Origin: Tepidisphaera sp.
GTDB taxonomy: Bacteria > Planctomycetota > Phycisphaerae > Phycisphaerales > UBA1924
DNA: 64,000 nt
Assembly: GCA_016124375.1 (NCBI GenBank)
Contig: WGNV01000001.1
Span: 310,001-374,000, forward strand
Reading direction: 5' to 3'
The notes under the pieces: model-generated
The model's database searches: none
Seen by the model: the letters and a program-made list of their open reading frames with translations, nothing else
Told to the model about the DNA's origin: nothing
Program-made: the position numbers and the translations under genes
Shown here: one piece after another, positions 19,296-28,050 of the stretch
How positions within the stretch are numbered: position 1 is the stretch's first letter
Layout: every line of letters begins with the position of its first letter

Positions 19296-22200
19296 CTAGT
19301 CTTCATCGCCGCCGCGACGGCGTTCCCACTTCTTCTTGGGCTCCTGCTTCTCAAACGCCAGCGACGCCGCCACCTTCACCATCCCCTGCCCCAGTTCCGC
19401 CTCGATGCTCTGCACGACCGCCGGGGCCAGCGTGACGCGCAGCTTCGGGTCGGCCGCGAGCACCGCCACCGAATCCTGCAAGCCCAGCACCACCTCCACC
19501 GAGAACAGACTCGGCGCACCCTCGCCCGGCGTGTCACGCTTCGTCGTCGGCGTCAGCGTGCGCTCCTGCAGTTGCTTCGCAACGCTCGCCAGCGCCGCCT
19601 GCGCGTGCCCGTTCAGCTTGGTCTCATCCAGGAACAGCCGCAGCCGCCCCGCGTCCACCGGCACGCAATCGATCGGCACCAAGCGGTCCGCGATGATCTG
19701 CGGATCACCCCGCGACAAGTCCAGCCGCCCGAGCACGAAGACCACCGCCTCGTTGGTCGCCAGGTGCTGAAACTTCACGTACGCATCCGCGAACAGCACG
19801 ACCTCGCACGCGCCCGCGAGGTCTTCCACCGTCAGAATCGCCATCTTCTGCCCGGCGTTCTTGCCATTTCGGATCACGATGGTGCGGGCCGACTGCACCA
19901 TCACCGCCATCACCACGCGCTGGTCCTGCGTCAGTTCCTTGGCCGCGGCTGTCGTCGTCGTCGCAAACGCCCCGCCCCACGCCCGCCACCTCTCCAGCGG
20001 GTGACTGCTCACGTAAAAACCCAGCGTCTCCTTCTCGCGCCGCAGCGTCTCCGTTTCGCTCCACGCCTCGGCTCGCGCCAGCGGCGCCGCCTGCTTCGGA
20101 GCGCTCGCGGCCCCGCCTCCACCACCTGCACCGCCTCCACCAAACAGCCCGCTTTGGCCGGCCGCCTTGTCAGCCGCCAGCCGCTGCCCCGCCGACATCG
20201 CCCCCTCGATCGTCCCCAGCATCGCCGCCCGGTTCTGCCGCCCATGCACGCTATCAAACGCGCCGCATGTAATAAGACTCTCCAACATGCTCTTGGTGAT
20301 CACGCCGGGAGGCATCCGCTCGCAGAACTCGTGCAGGCTCGCGAACGCCCCGCCCTTGGCCCGCTCGACAATCACCGCCTCGATCGCCTTGTCGCCCACG
20401 CCCTTGATGGCCTTGAGGCCAAAGCGGATATGGGCGGCTCCGGCATTCGGCATTCGTGATTCGGCCTTCGTTGTGCCGCGCTCATCAGCGACGACTGCCT
20501 TTTCACCAGTCCCCAGTCCCCGATCCCCAGTCCCTTCTCTCACCACCGCAAAATCCGCCATCGACAGATTAATATCCGGCGGCTTCACCTCCACGCCCAC
20601 GCCGATCGTCTCGCCCGTCGCCGGGTCAATCCGCCGCGTCCGACGGCAATCTTCCAAGTACGGAATCCAGTCCGAGGCCTTGTTCGCCTGGCTTTCGTAC
20701 GTGAGAAACGCCGCCATGTACTGATGCGGGAAGTAGGTTTTCAGATACGCCGTCTGATACGCGACGATGGCGTAGCCCGTCGAGTGGCTCTTGTTGAAGC
20801 CGTAGCCCGCGAACTTCAGAATGAGCTGGAACAGCTCTTCCGCGGCTTGCTTGCTCAGGCCCTGCTTCTGAGCACCCTCGACAAACTTCGGTCGCTCTTT
20901 CTCGATCTTGTCGTGCTTCTTCTTCGAGATGTTCTTGATGAGCGTGTACGCGTCGCGCAGCTTGATGCCGCCCAGCCCGTGCACGATCTGCATCACCTGC
21001 TCTTGATACACCATCACGCCGTACGTCTCGGCGGTGTACCGATCAACGATCTCGTGCACCTTCGGCACTTCCTCCGTGCCGTGCTTTCGCCGGTTGTAAT
21101 CCGGAATCAGGTCCATGGGCCCGGGCCGGAACAACGCGTTGGCGGCGATCAAATCCTCCAGCCGATCCGGCTTCATCTCCACCAGCAGCCGCCGCATGCC
21201 GCCCGATTCAAACTGAAACACGCCGGTCGTCTCGGCCCGTTGAAACAGCGTGAAGACCTTCGGGTCCGTCGGGGCGATTCGCTCCAAATCCAGCGGATGC
21301 GGGCCGCCGTCCTTCGCGTCGCGGCCGACCGCCGCCCAAATCTCCCCCTCGCTCATCGTGTCGCGAATCAGCTTCTTCGCCCGCTCGATCACGCTCAGCG
21401 TGCGCAGGCCCAGGAAGTCCATCTTGAGCAATCCCATCTTCTCGCACGTGGGCCCGTCCCACTGCGTGATGATGTCGTTGCTGTCGTTGCCGGGCTGCTT
21501 GTACAGCGGCACGATCTCATCCAGCGGCCGCGTCGCCACGATCACGCCCGCCGCGTGCACGCCCGCGTGCCGCGTGTGCCCCTCCAGCGCGATCGCGTTG
21601 TCCAGCAACTGCCTGTAGCGCTCATCCGAATCGCGCAGCTTCGCCAGTTCGGGCTCGGCCTTCAGCGCTTCCTCGATCGTGATGTTGAGCTGCTCGGGCA
21701 CCAGCTTGGCGATGCGATCAACCTCGGGCAGCGGGATCTCCAACACCCGCCCTACGTCGCGGATCGCCGCCCGCGCCTTGAGCGTTCCGAACGTAATAAT
21801 CTGCGCCACGTGCCCATACTTCTGGCGCACGTAGTTAATAACCTCGCCCCGCCCGTCCTGGCACAGGTCGATATCAATATCGGGGTATTCCGTCCGGTCG
21901 GGGTCGGTAAACCGCTCGAACAGCAGGCCAAACTCAACCGGGCACGCGTTCGAGAGCCCCAACACATACCCCACCATCGTGCCCACGCCCGAACCACGCG
22001 CGTTGGCCGGGATGCCCCGCTGCCGCCCCCAGTTCACGAAATCCCACACGATCAGGAAGTACGCCGAGATGTTCTTGTCGGCGAGAATCTTCAGTTCGCG
22101 CTCGAGCCTTGCTCGCCGATCCGCAGCCACGGCATTCGGCATTCGTGATTCGGCATTCGTTTCCTCCGAATGCCGAATGCCGAATGCCGAATCACGCTCT

Positions 22201-23435
22201 TCTCCCCCATACCTCCACACAAACCCCGCCTCCGCCAGCATCCGCAGCGCCGCGTCGCAGTTCACTTTCGAAGCCGCGAGTTCCTCCGGCGTCGGCACGC
22301 TCTTGAATGGCTTGAGCTCGAACGCCGCGCAGTAATCCTTGTACCACGCGCTCATGTCGCCCGCGTACCTGGGGTCATCGTGCTTGGGCAACGCCGACGC
22401 CGCGGGCAGATCAATCTGCACCGCCGGCGCGTTGTTCCTGCCCAGCGGCAGCTCCACCTGGCATCGCTCCGCAATACTCGCGGCATTCGCCAGCGCCTCT
22501 CGCCCCGCCTCGCCAAACTTCGCGTTGTTGTAGTCCTCGCCCCCGAACAGCCCCTCCATCTGCGCCGGGCTCTTCACATACAGCTCGGGCGTGTAGTGCA
22601 TGCGGCTGTCGTCAAACTTCCCCTTGCCCGTCGAGATGCAAATCAGCGTGTCGTGCGCATCATGATCCTCCGCCCTCAAAAAGTGCGCATCGTTGTCGCA
22701 CACCAAGGGCAGCCCAAGCTCCCGCGCCAGCCTGATCAGCAGCGGATTGATCGCGTTCTGCTCGGGCACGTGGTGCTGAAGTTCGATGAAGAACCGAGGA
22801 AGTGGCAAAGTGCCGGAAGCGGCAGTGGGAGCTTTTTCTTCACTTTGCCACTTCGCCACTTCGCCACTCTGCCACTTCTTCCCGCCGCCAAAGGCGGCGG
22901 CATGCCACGCCGCACTCTCCACCGCCGCGTCCCAGTGCCTCTGCTCGCCGCTACGGCTGTACGCCAGCAGGTGCTCGCCGATCTCGCTGCCCAGGTGCCC
23001 GTTGATCGCGATCAACCCCTCGCTGTGGGCCGCCAGCAACTCCCGATCAATCCGCGGCTTGTAATAAAACCCCGTCAAATACGCCTGACTGCACAGTTTC
23101 AACAAGTTCTGCCACCCCGTGTTGTTTTCCGCCAACAACACCAGGTGATAGCCCCCTTCGCCACCGCCGCTGTACGTCCGGTCGGTGCGGGGCTTGCCGG
23201 GGGGCGTCACATACGCCTCCACGCCCAGGATCGGCTTGATCCCCTTCTCCTTGCACGCCGCGTAAAACGCCACCGCCCCGAAAATGTTCCCGTGATCGGT
23301 GATCGCGCACGCCTTCATCCCCAGCTCGGCCACGCGCGCCACCAGCTTCTCGATCTGGTTGCCCCCGTCCAGCAGCGAGTACTCGGTGTGCAGATGCAGG
23401 TGGGCAAAGGTGCCGGAAGGTTGAGCGGCGTCCAT
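19296..23435 (-). CDS. dnaE: DNA polymerase III alpha subunit
   Basis: 1379 residues from the ATG that opens directly onto the PHP domain (HLHLHTEYSLLDGG, then ITDHGNIFGAV). The replicative polymerase core has catalytic PDIDID at res 518-523 and typical palm/finger blocks (RGSGVGTMVGYVLG, FGYGFNKSHSTGYA-like region). A helix-hairpin-helix region (IKGVGDKAIEAVI) and an OB-fold (VMAVMVQSARTIVIRNG) follow. It catalyses chromosomal DNA synthesis with the beta clamp. Oddity: three stretches (res ~186-212, ~414-435, ~968-999) are short-repeat DNA translated in frame and look like insertions in surface loops. A Gly-rich linker (VFGGGGAGGGGG-like) follows the HhH region. Alternative upstream starts add only non-conserved residues. 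Confidence 0.97.
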   Translation of the reverse strand: MDAAQPSGTFAHLHLHTEYSLLDGGNQIEKLVARVAELGMKACAITDHGNIFGAVAFYAACKEKGIKPILGVEAYVTPPGKPRTDRTYSGGGEGGYHLVLLAENNTGWQNLLKLCSQAYLTGFYYKPRIDRELLAAHSEGLIAINGHLGSEIGEHLLAYSRSGEQRHWDAAVESAAWHAAAFGGGKKWQSGEVAKWQSEEKAPTAASGTLPLPRFFIELQHHVPEQNAINPLLIRLARELGLPLVCDNDAHFLRAEDHDAHDTLICISTGKGKFDDSRMHYTPELYVKSPAQMEGLFGGEDYNNAKFGEAGREALANAASIAERCQVELPLGRNNAPAVQIDLPAASALPKHDDPRYAGDMSAWYKDYCAAFELKPFKSVPTPEELAASKVNCDAALRMLAEAGFVWRYGGEERDSAFGIRHSEETNAESRMPNAVAADRRARLERELKILADKNISAYFLIVWDFVNWGRQRGIPANARGSGVGTMVGYVLGLSNACPVEFGLLFERFTDPDRTEYPDIDIDLCQDGRGEVINYVRQKYGHVAQIITFGTLKARAAIRDVGRVLEIPLPEVDRIAKLVPEQLNITIEEALKAEPELAKLRDSDERYRQLLDNAIALEGHTRHAGVHAAGVIVATRPLDEIVPLYKQPGNDSNDIITQWDGPTCEKMGLLKMDFLGLRTLSVIERAKKLIRDTMSEGEIWAAVGRDAKDGGPHPLDLERIAPTDPKVFTLFQRAETTGVFQFESGGMRRLLVEMKPDRLEDLIAANALFRPGPMDLIPDYNRRKHGTEEVPKVHEIVDRYTAETYGVMVYQEQVMQIVHGLGGIKLRDAYTLIKNISKKKHDKIEKERPKFVEGAQKQGLSKQAAEELFQLILKFAGYGFNKSHSTGYAIVAYQTAYLKTYFPHQYMAAFLTYESQANKASDWIPYLEDCRRTRRIDPATGETIGVGVEVKPPDINLSMADFAVVREGTGDRGLGTGEKAVVADERGTTKAESRMPNAGAAHIRFGLKAIKGVGDKAIEAVIVERAKGGAFASLHEFCERMPPGVITKSMLESLITCGAFDSVHGRQNRAAMLGTIEGAMSAGQRLAADKAAGQSGLFGGGGAGGGGGAASAPKQAAPLARAEAWSETETLRREKETLGFYVSSHPLERWRAWGGAFATTTTAAAKELTQDQRVVMAVMVQSARTIVIRNGKNAGQKMAILTVEDLAGACEVVLFADAYVKFQHLATNEAVVFVLGRLDLSRGDPQIIADRLVPIDCVPVDAGRLRLFLDETKLNGHAQAALASVAKQLQERTLTPTTKRDTPGEGAPSLFSVEVVLGLQDSVAVLAADPKLRVTLAPAVVQSIEAELGQGMVKVAASLAFEKQEPKKKWERRRGGDED
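20441..20533. repeat. Repeat-derived in-frame insert in dnaE, two repeat families
   Basis: Positions 20441-20470 carry tandem CGGCATT-type heptamers, the same family as at 22131. Positions 20507-20533 carry CCCCAGT/CCCCGAT heptamers. Both are translated in frame (residues ~968-999), giving low-complexity peptide such as GDRGLGTGE and ESRMPNA. Confidence 0.75.
22131..22196. repeat. Repeat-derived in-frame insert in dnaE with inverted arms
   Basis: Tandem GGCATTC heptamers on one side and GAATGCC heptamers on the other. The 16-bp arms CGTGATTCGGCATTCG (22144-22159) and CGAATGCCGAATCACG (22181-22196) are perfect inverted copies. Translated as residues ~414-435 of the polymerase (IRHSEET...ESRMPNA). 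Confidence 0.8.
22801..22880. repeat. Repeat-derived in-frame insert in the dnaE PHP region
   Basis: CACTTTGCCACT (22841-22852) followed by tandem TCGCCACT-like octamers, with the perfect inverted copy AGTGGCAAAGTG at 22801-22812. Translated as residues ~186-212 (KWQSGEVAKWQSEEK...). The polymerase frame is kept on both sides. Confidence 0.75.
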
Positions 23436-23738
23436 GTTCGAGCGTATCGGCCACGCCGCACCATCGCGGGCCGCCGACTGACAACCCTCACCCCCATTCA
23501 CTCGCGTATTTGTTATCGGACGCAATTCTCGCCGCCGGATCCCCTTTTCGTGTGGACATCCGGTGGAAAGCCGTCATCGCGGCCGGCGTCACCCCAAAAA
23601 CGGCGCTCAGAACGCGGTATGCGCCTTCTTATCGGCGAACGCCCGATATCAGGGCTTGCCAGAAAACCCACCTCCAGCTATCTTTTTGCTGGAGACAGGA
23701 CCAAGACCGCCCTAACGGGCAACTCTGGAGGAGACGAC
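23436..23738. other. Divergent intergenic region upstream of dnaE and a PEP-CTERM gene
   Basis: 303 bp without a convincing gene. It holds a 7-bp hairpin CTCCAGC (23672-23678) / GCTGGAG (23688-23694) with a T-rich loop, about 45 bp before the PEP-CTERM start, possibly a leader structure. No unambiguous promoter boxes were found. Confidence 0.45.
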
Positions 23739-24554
23739 ATGCGTTACTTGTGCGCGGCCATTTTGGCCACGGGCGCGGCTGCTGCGGCGGCCAATGCCCA
23801 ACTCATCGTTCTCGAGGACGCCAACTCGAGTACCCAGTTCCAAATCACCGGCGGCAACCAGGTCGGCTGGCAGGTCGATGGCGTGAACCAGCTGTTCAAC
23901 CAGCGGTTCTTCTATCGCGCCGCCGGCTTCGCCGACGAAGTCGCCGTCGACAGCCTGCCCCTCACCGGCGCGCAGGCCACCGACACCAACCTCTTCGACG
24001 ATCCCCGCCCGGACAACCTCGCCGTCCGATACACCGACGCGCCCAACAGCCTGCGCTTCGATGTCAACTACACCCTGCGCGGCAGCAGCGTCGGCAGCGG
24101 CGCTTCCGACCTCGCCGAGACCATCCGCATCGGCAACTTCGGCAATGTCCCCCAGCAGGTCTCATTCTTCCAATACGTGGACTTTGACCTGGGCGGCACC
24201 CCCGGCGGCGACATCGGCCAGATCATCGGCGGGCGCATCGCCCAGCAGGCCGATCTCGCCGGCTCCTTCTCGGTCACCGAGACCGTCGTCACCCCGGCCC
24301 CCTCGCACTACCAGCTGGACCTCTACCCGAACCTCATCGGCGAGTTCTTCAACGGCCAGGTCGACAACCTCAACGATTTCGCCGGCCCTCTGCAGGGCGA
24401 CGTGACTTGGGGCTTCCAGTGGGACTTCACCCTCCTGCCCGGCCAGACCTTCATCATCTCGAAGGACAAGAACCTGGGCGTGGTCCCGGCCCCCGCCGGC
24501 GCCGCGCTGCTGGGCCTCACGGGCCTGGTCGTCGCCGGTCGCCGCCGCCGCTGA
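23739..24554 (+). CDS. PEP-CTERM-type exported protein
   Basis: 271 residues from an ATG with GGAGG upstream. Signal peptide ends near ANA-Q (res ~20). The middle is a beta-rich domain with no family I recognise (FRxxGFADEVAVDSL..., later YVDFDLGGTPGGD). The C-terminus has VPAPAGAALLGLTGLVVAG then RRRR. That is the tripartite sorting tail (VPAP in place of VPEP, one hydrophobic helix, basic end) recognised by exosortase and cleaved on export. The exosortase itself is not in the window. A strong terminator follows, so it is a single-gene unit. Confidence 0.85.
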   Translation: MRYLCAAILATGAAAAAANAQLIVLEDANSSTQFQITGGNQVGWQVDGVNQLFNQRFFYRAAGFADEVAVDSLPLTGAQATDTNLFDDPRPDNLAVRYTDAPNSLRFDVNYTLRGSSVGSGASDLAETIRIGNFGNVPQQVSFFQYVDFDLGGTPGGDIGQIIGGRIAQQADLAGSFSVTETVVTPAPSHYQLDLYPNLIGEFFNGQVDNLNDFAGPLQGDVTWGFQWDFTLLPGQTFIISKDKNLGVVPAPAGAALLGLTGLVVAGRRRR

Positions 24555-24580
24555 TCGCGGGGCAATAACTCGTTCTCTCG

Positions 24581-24614
24581 CAAGGCCGCCCATTCGGGCG
24601 GCCTTGTTTTTTTT
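24581..24614 (+). terminator. Intrinsic terminator after the first PEP-CTERM gene
   Basis: Perfect 11-bp stem CAAGGCCGCCC / GGGCGGCCTTG with loop ATTC, then eight T. Confidence 0.95.
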
Positions 24615-24806
24615 GCACTCTCCGCCACAACGCCCTTTCTCGGACGCCCCGGGCGGCACCTCTGCGCCGCATGCGCCGCCACACGCGTTACAAGCGTTTC
24701 GCCGGCCGACACAGCCGCCTCTCCAGCACGCTGAGCACTGGCTTTTCCTCAATCCTGGTGCATGTTGTGAGTAAGCAGCCCCGCATCGGAGAGAGAGACA
24801 GGGGCG

Positions 24807-24831
24807 GGGGGGACGGCTCAACCGTCCCCCC
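24807..24831 (+). promoter_or_regulatory. GC-rich hairpin in the leader of the thioester PEP-CTERM gene
   Basis: Ten perfect pairs, GGGGGGACGG (24807-24816) and CCGTCCCCCC (24822-24831), with loop CTCAA. It ends 36 nt before the ATG and lies downstream of the preceding terminator. No T-run follows, so a 5'UTR stabiliser or attenuator is more likely than a terminator. The 313-bp gap (24555-24867) holds nothing else I can name. Confidence 0.5.
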
Positions 24832-24867
24832 GTTACGAGACACCACACCTCACAGAGGAGAGAAGAA

Positions 24868-25575
24868 ATGAAGACCGGTATGTTCAGCGTCGCCGCCCTC
24901 GCCCTCGTCGCCGGCCTCGCCGAGGCCGACACCATCAACGTGAAGTTCACCGGCACCGGCGCCGGCAGCAACGTTCACATCACCTCCCCCTCCTACAACG
25001 GCGACGTCTTCGCGGGCCAGCTCAAGCACACGCTCAGCGACGGCACCGGCGCCGCCGCCGCCTACAACGGCAACTGGCTCACCTACTGCACCGACCTCGC
25101 CCAGCACGTCACCAGCAACACCAAGACCTACGACGTCGTCTCCATCACCCTGCTGCCCGACAGCAGCCCCATGGGCGCCGCCAAGGCCAACGCCCTCCGC
25201 TCCATCTACAACACCGCCAACTCCACCCAGAGCTCCTCCGCCACCAGCAACGACCTGGCCACCGCCTTCCAGCTCGCCGTCTGGGAGATCGTCACCGACT
25301 TCAACCCCGCCGCCGCCAACGACGGCCTCAGCATCACCGCCGGCTCGTTCCGCGCCACCAAGACCACCGGCGCCGCCCTGTCCAGCGGGGTCATGACGCA
25401 GCTCAACAACCTGCTCACCTCCGCCGCCCTCGGCGCGGGCGGCACCGACATCGTCGGCATCCGCAGCGGCTCATACCAGGACCAGATCCTCCCCATCACC
25501 GTCCCCGCCCCCGGCTCCGCCGCCCTCGCCTCCCTCGGCCTGCTCTGCCTCGGCGGCCGCCGCCGCGGACGCTAA
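24868..25575 (+). CDS. PEP-CTERM protein with putative internal thioester domain
   Basis: 235 residues; GAGGAGAGAAGAA precedes the ATG. Signal peptide to about AEA-D (res 20). Cys74 sits in NWLTYCTDLAQ and Gln135 in TAFQLAVWEIV. This spacing and context (YCxD, then FQxAxWE) matches the Cys-Gln thioester domains of surface adhesins, which can form covalent bonds with host or matrix amines. The C-terminus is VPAPGSAALASLGLLCLGG followed by RRRGR, an exosortase-type sorting tail. Inference: a surface-anchored protein able to form covalent links. If the Cys-Gln bond does not form it is simply another PEP-CTERM protein. Confidence 0.8.
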   Translation: MKTGMFSVAALALVAGLAEADTINVKFTGTGAGSNVHITSPSYNGDVFAGQLKHTLSDGTGAAAAYNGNWLTYCTDLAQHVTSNTKTYDVVSITLLPDSSPMGAAKANALRSIYNTANSTQSSSATSNDLATAFQLAVWEIVTDFNPAAANDGLSITAGSFRATKTTGAALSSGVMTQLNNLLTSAALGAGGTDIVGIRSGSYQDQILPITVPAPGSAALASLGLLCLGGRRRGR

Positions 25576-25619
25576 CCCCGGTTCACCACCCACGGCCCTG
25601 ACCAAGCCGTGATCCGTTA

Positions 25620-25660
25620 CGCCGCCGCCCGTCACACTCCCGGGCGGCGGCGTTATTTTT
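25620..25660 (+). terminator. Intrinsic terminator after the thioester PEP-CTERM gene
   Basis: Perfect 12-bp stem CGCCGCCGCCCG (25620-25631) / CGGGCGGCGGCG (25641-25652), 9-nt loop, then TTATTTTT. Confidence 0.92.
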
Positions 25661-25824
25661 GAGCTCCGCAGGGTCTACCCTTTCCCCGGGGTGGCGCCGC
25701 CGGCAAACTCTGCCGGACGGACGCAGACGAAAGACCCGGACCTCGAAACCCATTATGTAAGTCCGGGACCGGTTTTTTCCGCGTGATCGTCGCGCCGTCA
25801 GGCGGCTTGGGGAGGTCATTGCAC

Positions 25825-27177
25825 GTGTGGAAGTGGTTGCTCATCCTCGCCGTCATCCTGCTCGGCTCTTGCGTCGGCAGCGGCCTCTACCTTCAAAAGT
25901 CCGGCAAGCTCCAGGAGCTCATGAAGAGCTTCCGCCCCGACCTCAAGCCCACCCAGGTCCGCCTCACCAAGGCCGTCAAGGGCGATCTCGTCCGCACCGT
26001 CTCCGCCCCGGGCCAGGTCGAGCCCAAAACCAAAGTCGAAATCTCCGCCCAGGTCTCCGCCCGCATCATCGCCCTCCCCTTCCGCGAAAATGACGCCGTC
26101 AAGCAGGGCGACGTCGTCGTCCGCCTCGACGCCCGCGACCTCGCCGCCCTGCTCGATTCCGCCAAGGCCTCCCTCCGCAGCGAAGAGGCACGCCTCGAGG
26201 GCGCCAAGGCCAGCTACGCCAACGCCCAGATCGAACTCGGCCGCAAGAAGGAACTGCTCGCGACCAAGGACGTCCCCCAGAGCGAGGTCGATGCCGCCCA
26301 GGCCGACTTCCTCCGCGCCGAGAGCAACCTTCGCGTCGCCGAGCACTCCATCGAGATCGCCAAGGCCAACATCGACCGTGCCGAAAAGGACCTCGACAAC
26401 ACCACCATCACCGCCCCCTTCGACGGCGTCATCACCAAGCTCAACGCCGAAGTCGGCGAGCTCGTCGTCGTCGGCACCCTCAACAGCCCCGGCTCGGTCA
26501 TCATGGAGATCGCCGATCTCTCGACGATGATCCTGAAGGCCAAGGTCGACGAGGCCAACATCGCCCCCGTCCATCACGGCCAGAAGGCCCGCGTCTACGT
26601 CAACGCCTACCCGGACCTCAAGCTCACCGGCTCGGTCACCAAGGTCGGCCTCAAGCGCCAGCAGGACACCGACGGCACCGTCTACTTCGAAACCGAAATC
26701 CTGCTCGACAAGCCCAAGGAACTGCTGCTGCGCTCCGGCCTCACCGCCAACGCCGACATCGAGGTCGAAACCTTCCGCGACATCATCAAGGTCCCCAGCC
26801 AAGCCGTGCTCGACCGCAACGTCGAAGACCTGCCCGCCGGCGTCACCCGGGGCAACCCGCTCATCGACCCCGCCAAGAAGTTCGCCCGCGTCGTCTACGT
26901 CATGAAAAACGGCAAGGCCGAACCAGTGCCCGTGTCGGTCGGCGCCAGCGATCTCACCAGCACCGTCATCGCCGCCGGACTCGACGACAGCGCCACCGTC
27001 ATCTCCGGCCCCTTCAAGGTGCTCGTCAGCCTCAAGCACGACCAACTCGTCGAAGAAATCAAGGAAAATGCCGAAGGCGGCAAGGCCCCCGCCGTCGCCG
27101 ACAAGGCCGGGGACGAATCCAAACCAGACGCCGACAAGAAGCCCGAACAAGCCAAGCCCGCCGCCGGCAAGGGCTGA
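25825..27177 (+). CDS. MacA-like periplasmic adaptor (HlyD family)
   Basis: 450 residues from GTG at 25825, chosen because GGGGAGG lies 9 nt upstream; an earlier GTG (25783) would add 14 residues. The hydrophobic N-terminus LLILAVILLGSC may be a signal anchor or, with LGSC as lipobox, a lipoprotein signal. Adaptor plan: first lipoyl half (GQVEPKTKVEISAQVSARI), helical hairpin (~res 95-190), second half (TTITAPFDGVITKLNAEVGE), beta-barrel, membrane-proximal domain, and a Lys/Ala/Pro-rich C-terminal tail. It bridges the ABC pump encoded by the next two genes to an outer-membrane duct, as MacA does for MacB. No TolC gene is nearby. Confidence 0.92.
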   Translation: MWKWLLILAVILLGSCVGSGLYLQKSGKLQELMKSFRPDLKPTQVRLTKAVKGDLVRTVSAPGQVEPKTKVEISAQVSARIIALPFRENDAVKQGDVVVRLDARDLAALLDSAKASLRSEEARLEGAKASYANAQIELGRKKELLATKDVPQSEVDAAQADFLRAESNLRVAEHSIEIAKANIDRAEKDLDNTTITAPFDGVITKLNAEVGELVVVGTLNSPGSVIMEIADLSTMILKAKVDEANIAPVHHGQKARVYVNAYPDLKLTGSVTKVGLKRQQDTDGTVYFETEILLDKPKELLLRSGLTANADIEVETFRDIIKVPSQAVLDRNVEDLPAGVTRGNPLIDPAKKFARVVYVMKNGKAEPVPVSVGASDLTSTVIAAGLDDSATVISGPFKVLVSLKHDQLVEEIKENAEGGKAPAVADKAGDESKPDADKKPEQAKPAAGKG

Positions 27178-27228
27178 CCCGCGGCTCACAACACCCGCCC
27201 CACGCCCACCGCCTCAAACCAACCGTTC

Positions 27229-28050
27229 ATGGACACGCCCACCGACATCACCATCCGCATCCGAGGCCTGCACAAGGTCTACAAGGTCGGCTCGGAGAAA
27301 GTCCACGCCCTGCGAGGTGTCGATCTCGACATCCGCCGCAATGAGTTCGTCGCCATCATGGGCGCCTCGGGCTCGGGCAAGAGCACGCTCATGAACGTGC
27401 TCGGCTGCCTCGATCAACCCACGCGTGGCCAATACATCTTGAGCGGCAAGCCCGTCGAGAAGATGTCCACCTCCCAGCTCGCCCGCGTACGAAATCAGGA
27501 AATCGGCTTCGTCTTCCAGAGCTTCGAACTGCTGCCCCGCGCCACCGCCCTCAAGAACGTCATGCTGCCGCTGATCTACAGCCCCCGCCACTGGTTCAGC
27601 GCCAAGCGCTACGCCAAGGAGGCGCTCATCAAGGTCGGCCTCGAGCAACGCATGGACCACCGGCCCAATCAACTCTCGGGCGGCCAGCGCCAACGCGTCG
27701 CCGTCGCCCGCGCCCTGGTCAACAAGCCCTCCATCCTCCTCGCCGACGAACCCACCGGCAATCTCGACAGCAAGACCAGCGACGAAATCATCGCCCTCTT
27801 CAAGACCCTCCACGACGAAGGCCAGACCATCGTCATCGTCACCCACGAAGAAGATGTCGCCGGCAACGCCCTGCGCATCGTCCGCCTCAAAGACGGCCGC
27901 ATCGTCTCCGACCACCCGACATCGCAAGACCCCATCCACCAGGATTTCCTGAAGCGCTCGCTCCTCCTCGCCCAGGCCGCGGCTGACTCCGTCGCGGTCG
28001 CGCCCGGTCCCGCCCCCACCCCCGAACACACCGAGGAATCCACGGCGTGA
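27229..28050 (+). CDS. ABC transporter ATP-binding protein (MacB/LolD type)
   Basis: 273 residues. Walker [11 protein letters not shown]-loop [11 protein letters not shown], signature [15 protein letters not shown], Walker [13 protein letters not shown] and switch His (VTHEEDV). This set is typical of the MacB/LolD/FtsE class, which works by mechanotransmission and not by passing substrate through the membrane. It follows the adaptor by 51 bp and overlaps the permease by 4 bp (GTGA). The C-terminal ~25 residues are Ala/Pro-rich and non-conserved. Confidence 0.95.
   Translation: MDTPTDITIRIRGLHKVYKVGSEKVHALRGVDLDIRRNEFVAIMGASGSGKSTLMNVLGCLDQPTRGQYILSGKPVEKMSTSQLARVRNQEIGFVFQSFELLPRATALKNVMLPLIYSPRHWFSAKRYAKEALIKVGLEQRMDHRPNQLSGGQRQRVAVARALVNKPSILLADEPTGNLDSKTSDEIIALFKTLHDEGQTIVIVTHEEDVAGNALRIVRLKDGRIVSDHPTSQDPIHQDFLKRSLLLAQAAADSVAVAPGPAPTPEHTEESTA

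Noticed and set aside
20441-22196. CRISPR-like array from the GGCATTC repeats
   Set aside because: Units are 7 bp, tandem, without spacers, and are translated inside dnaE.
22882-22900. CCGCCGCC/GGCGGCGG palindrome as an element of its own
   Set aside because: Part of normal dnaE coding with GC-rich codons; no copies recognised elsewhere.
22170-23738. Long + strand frame joined to the PEP-CTERM protein
   Set aside because: Antisense to dnaE; the internal ATG with GGAGG and a signal peptide is the real start.
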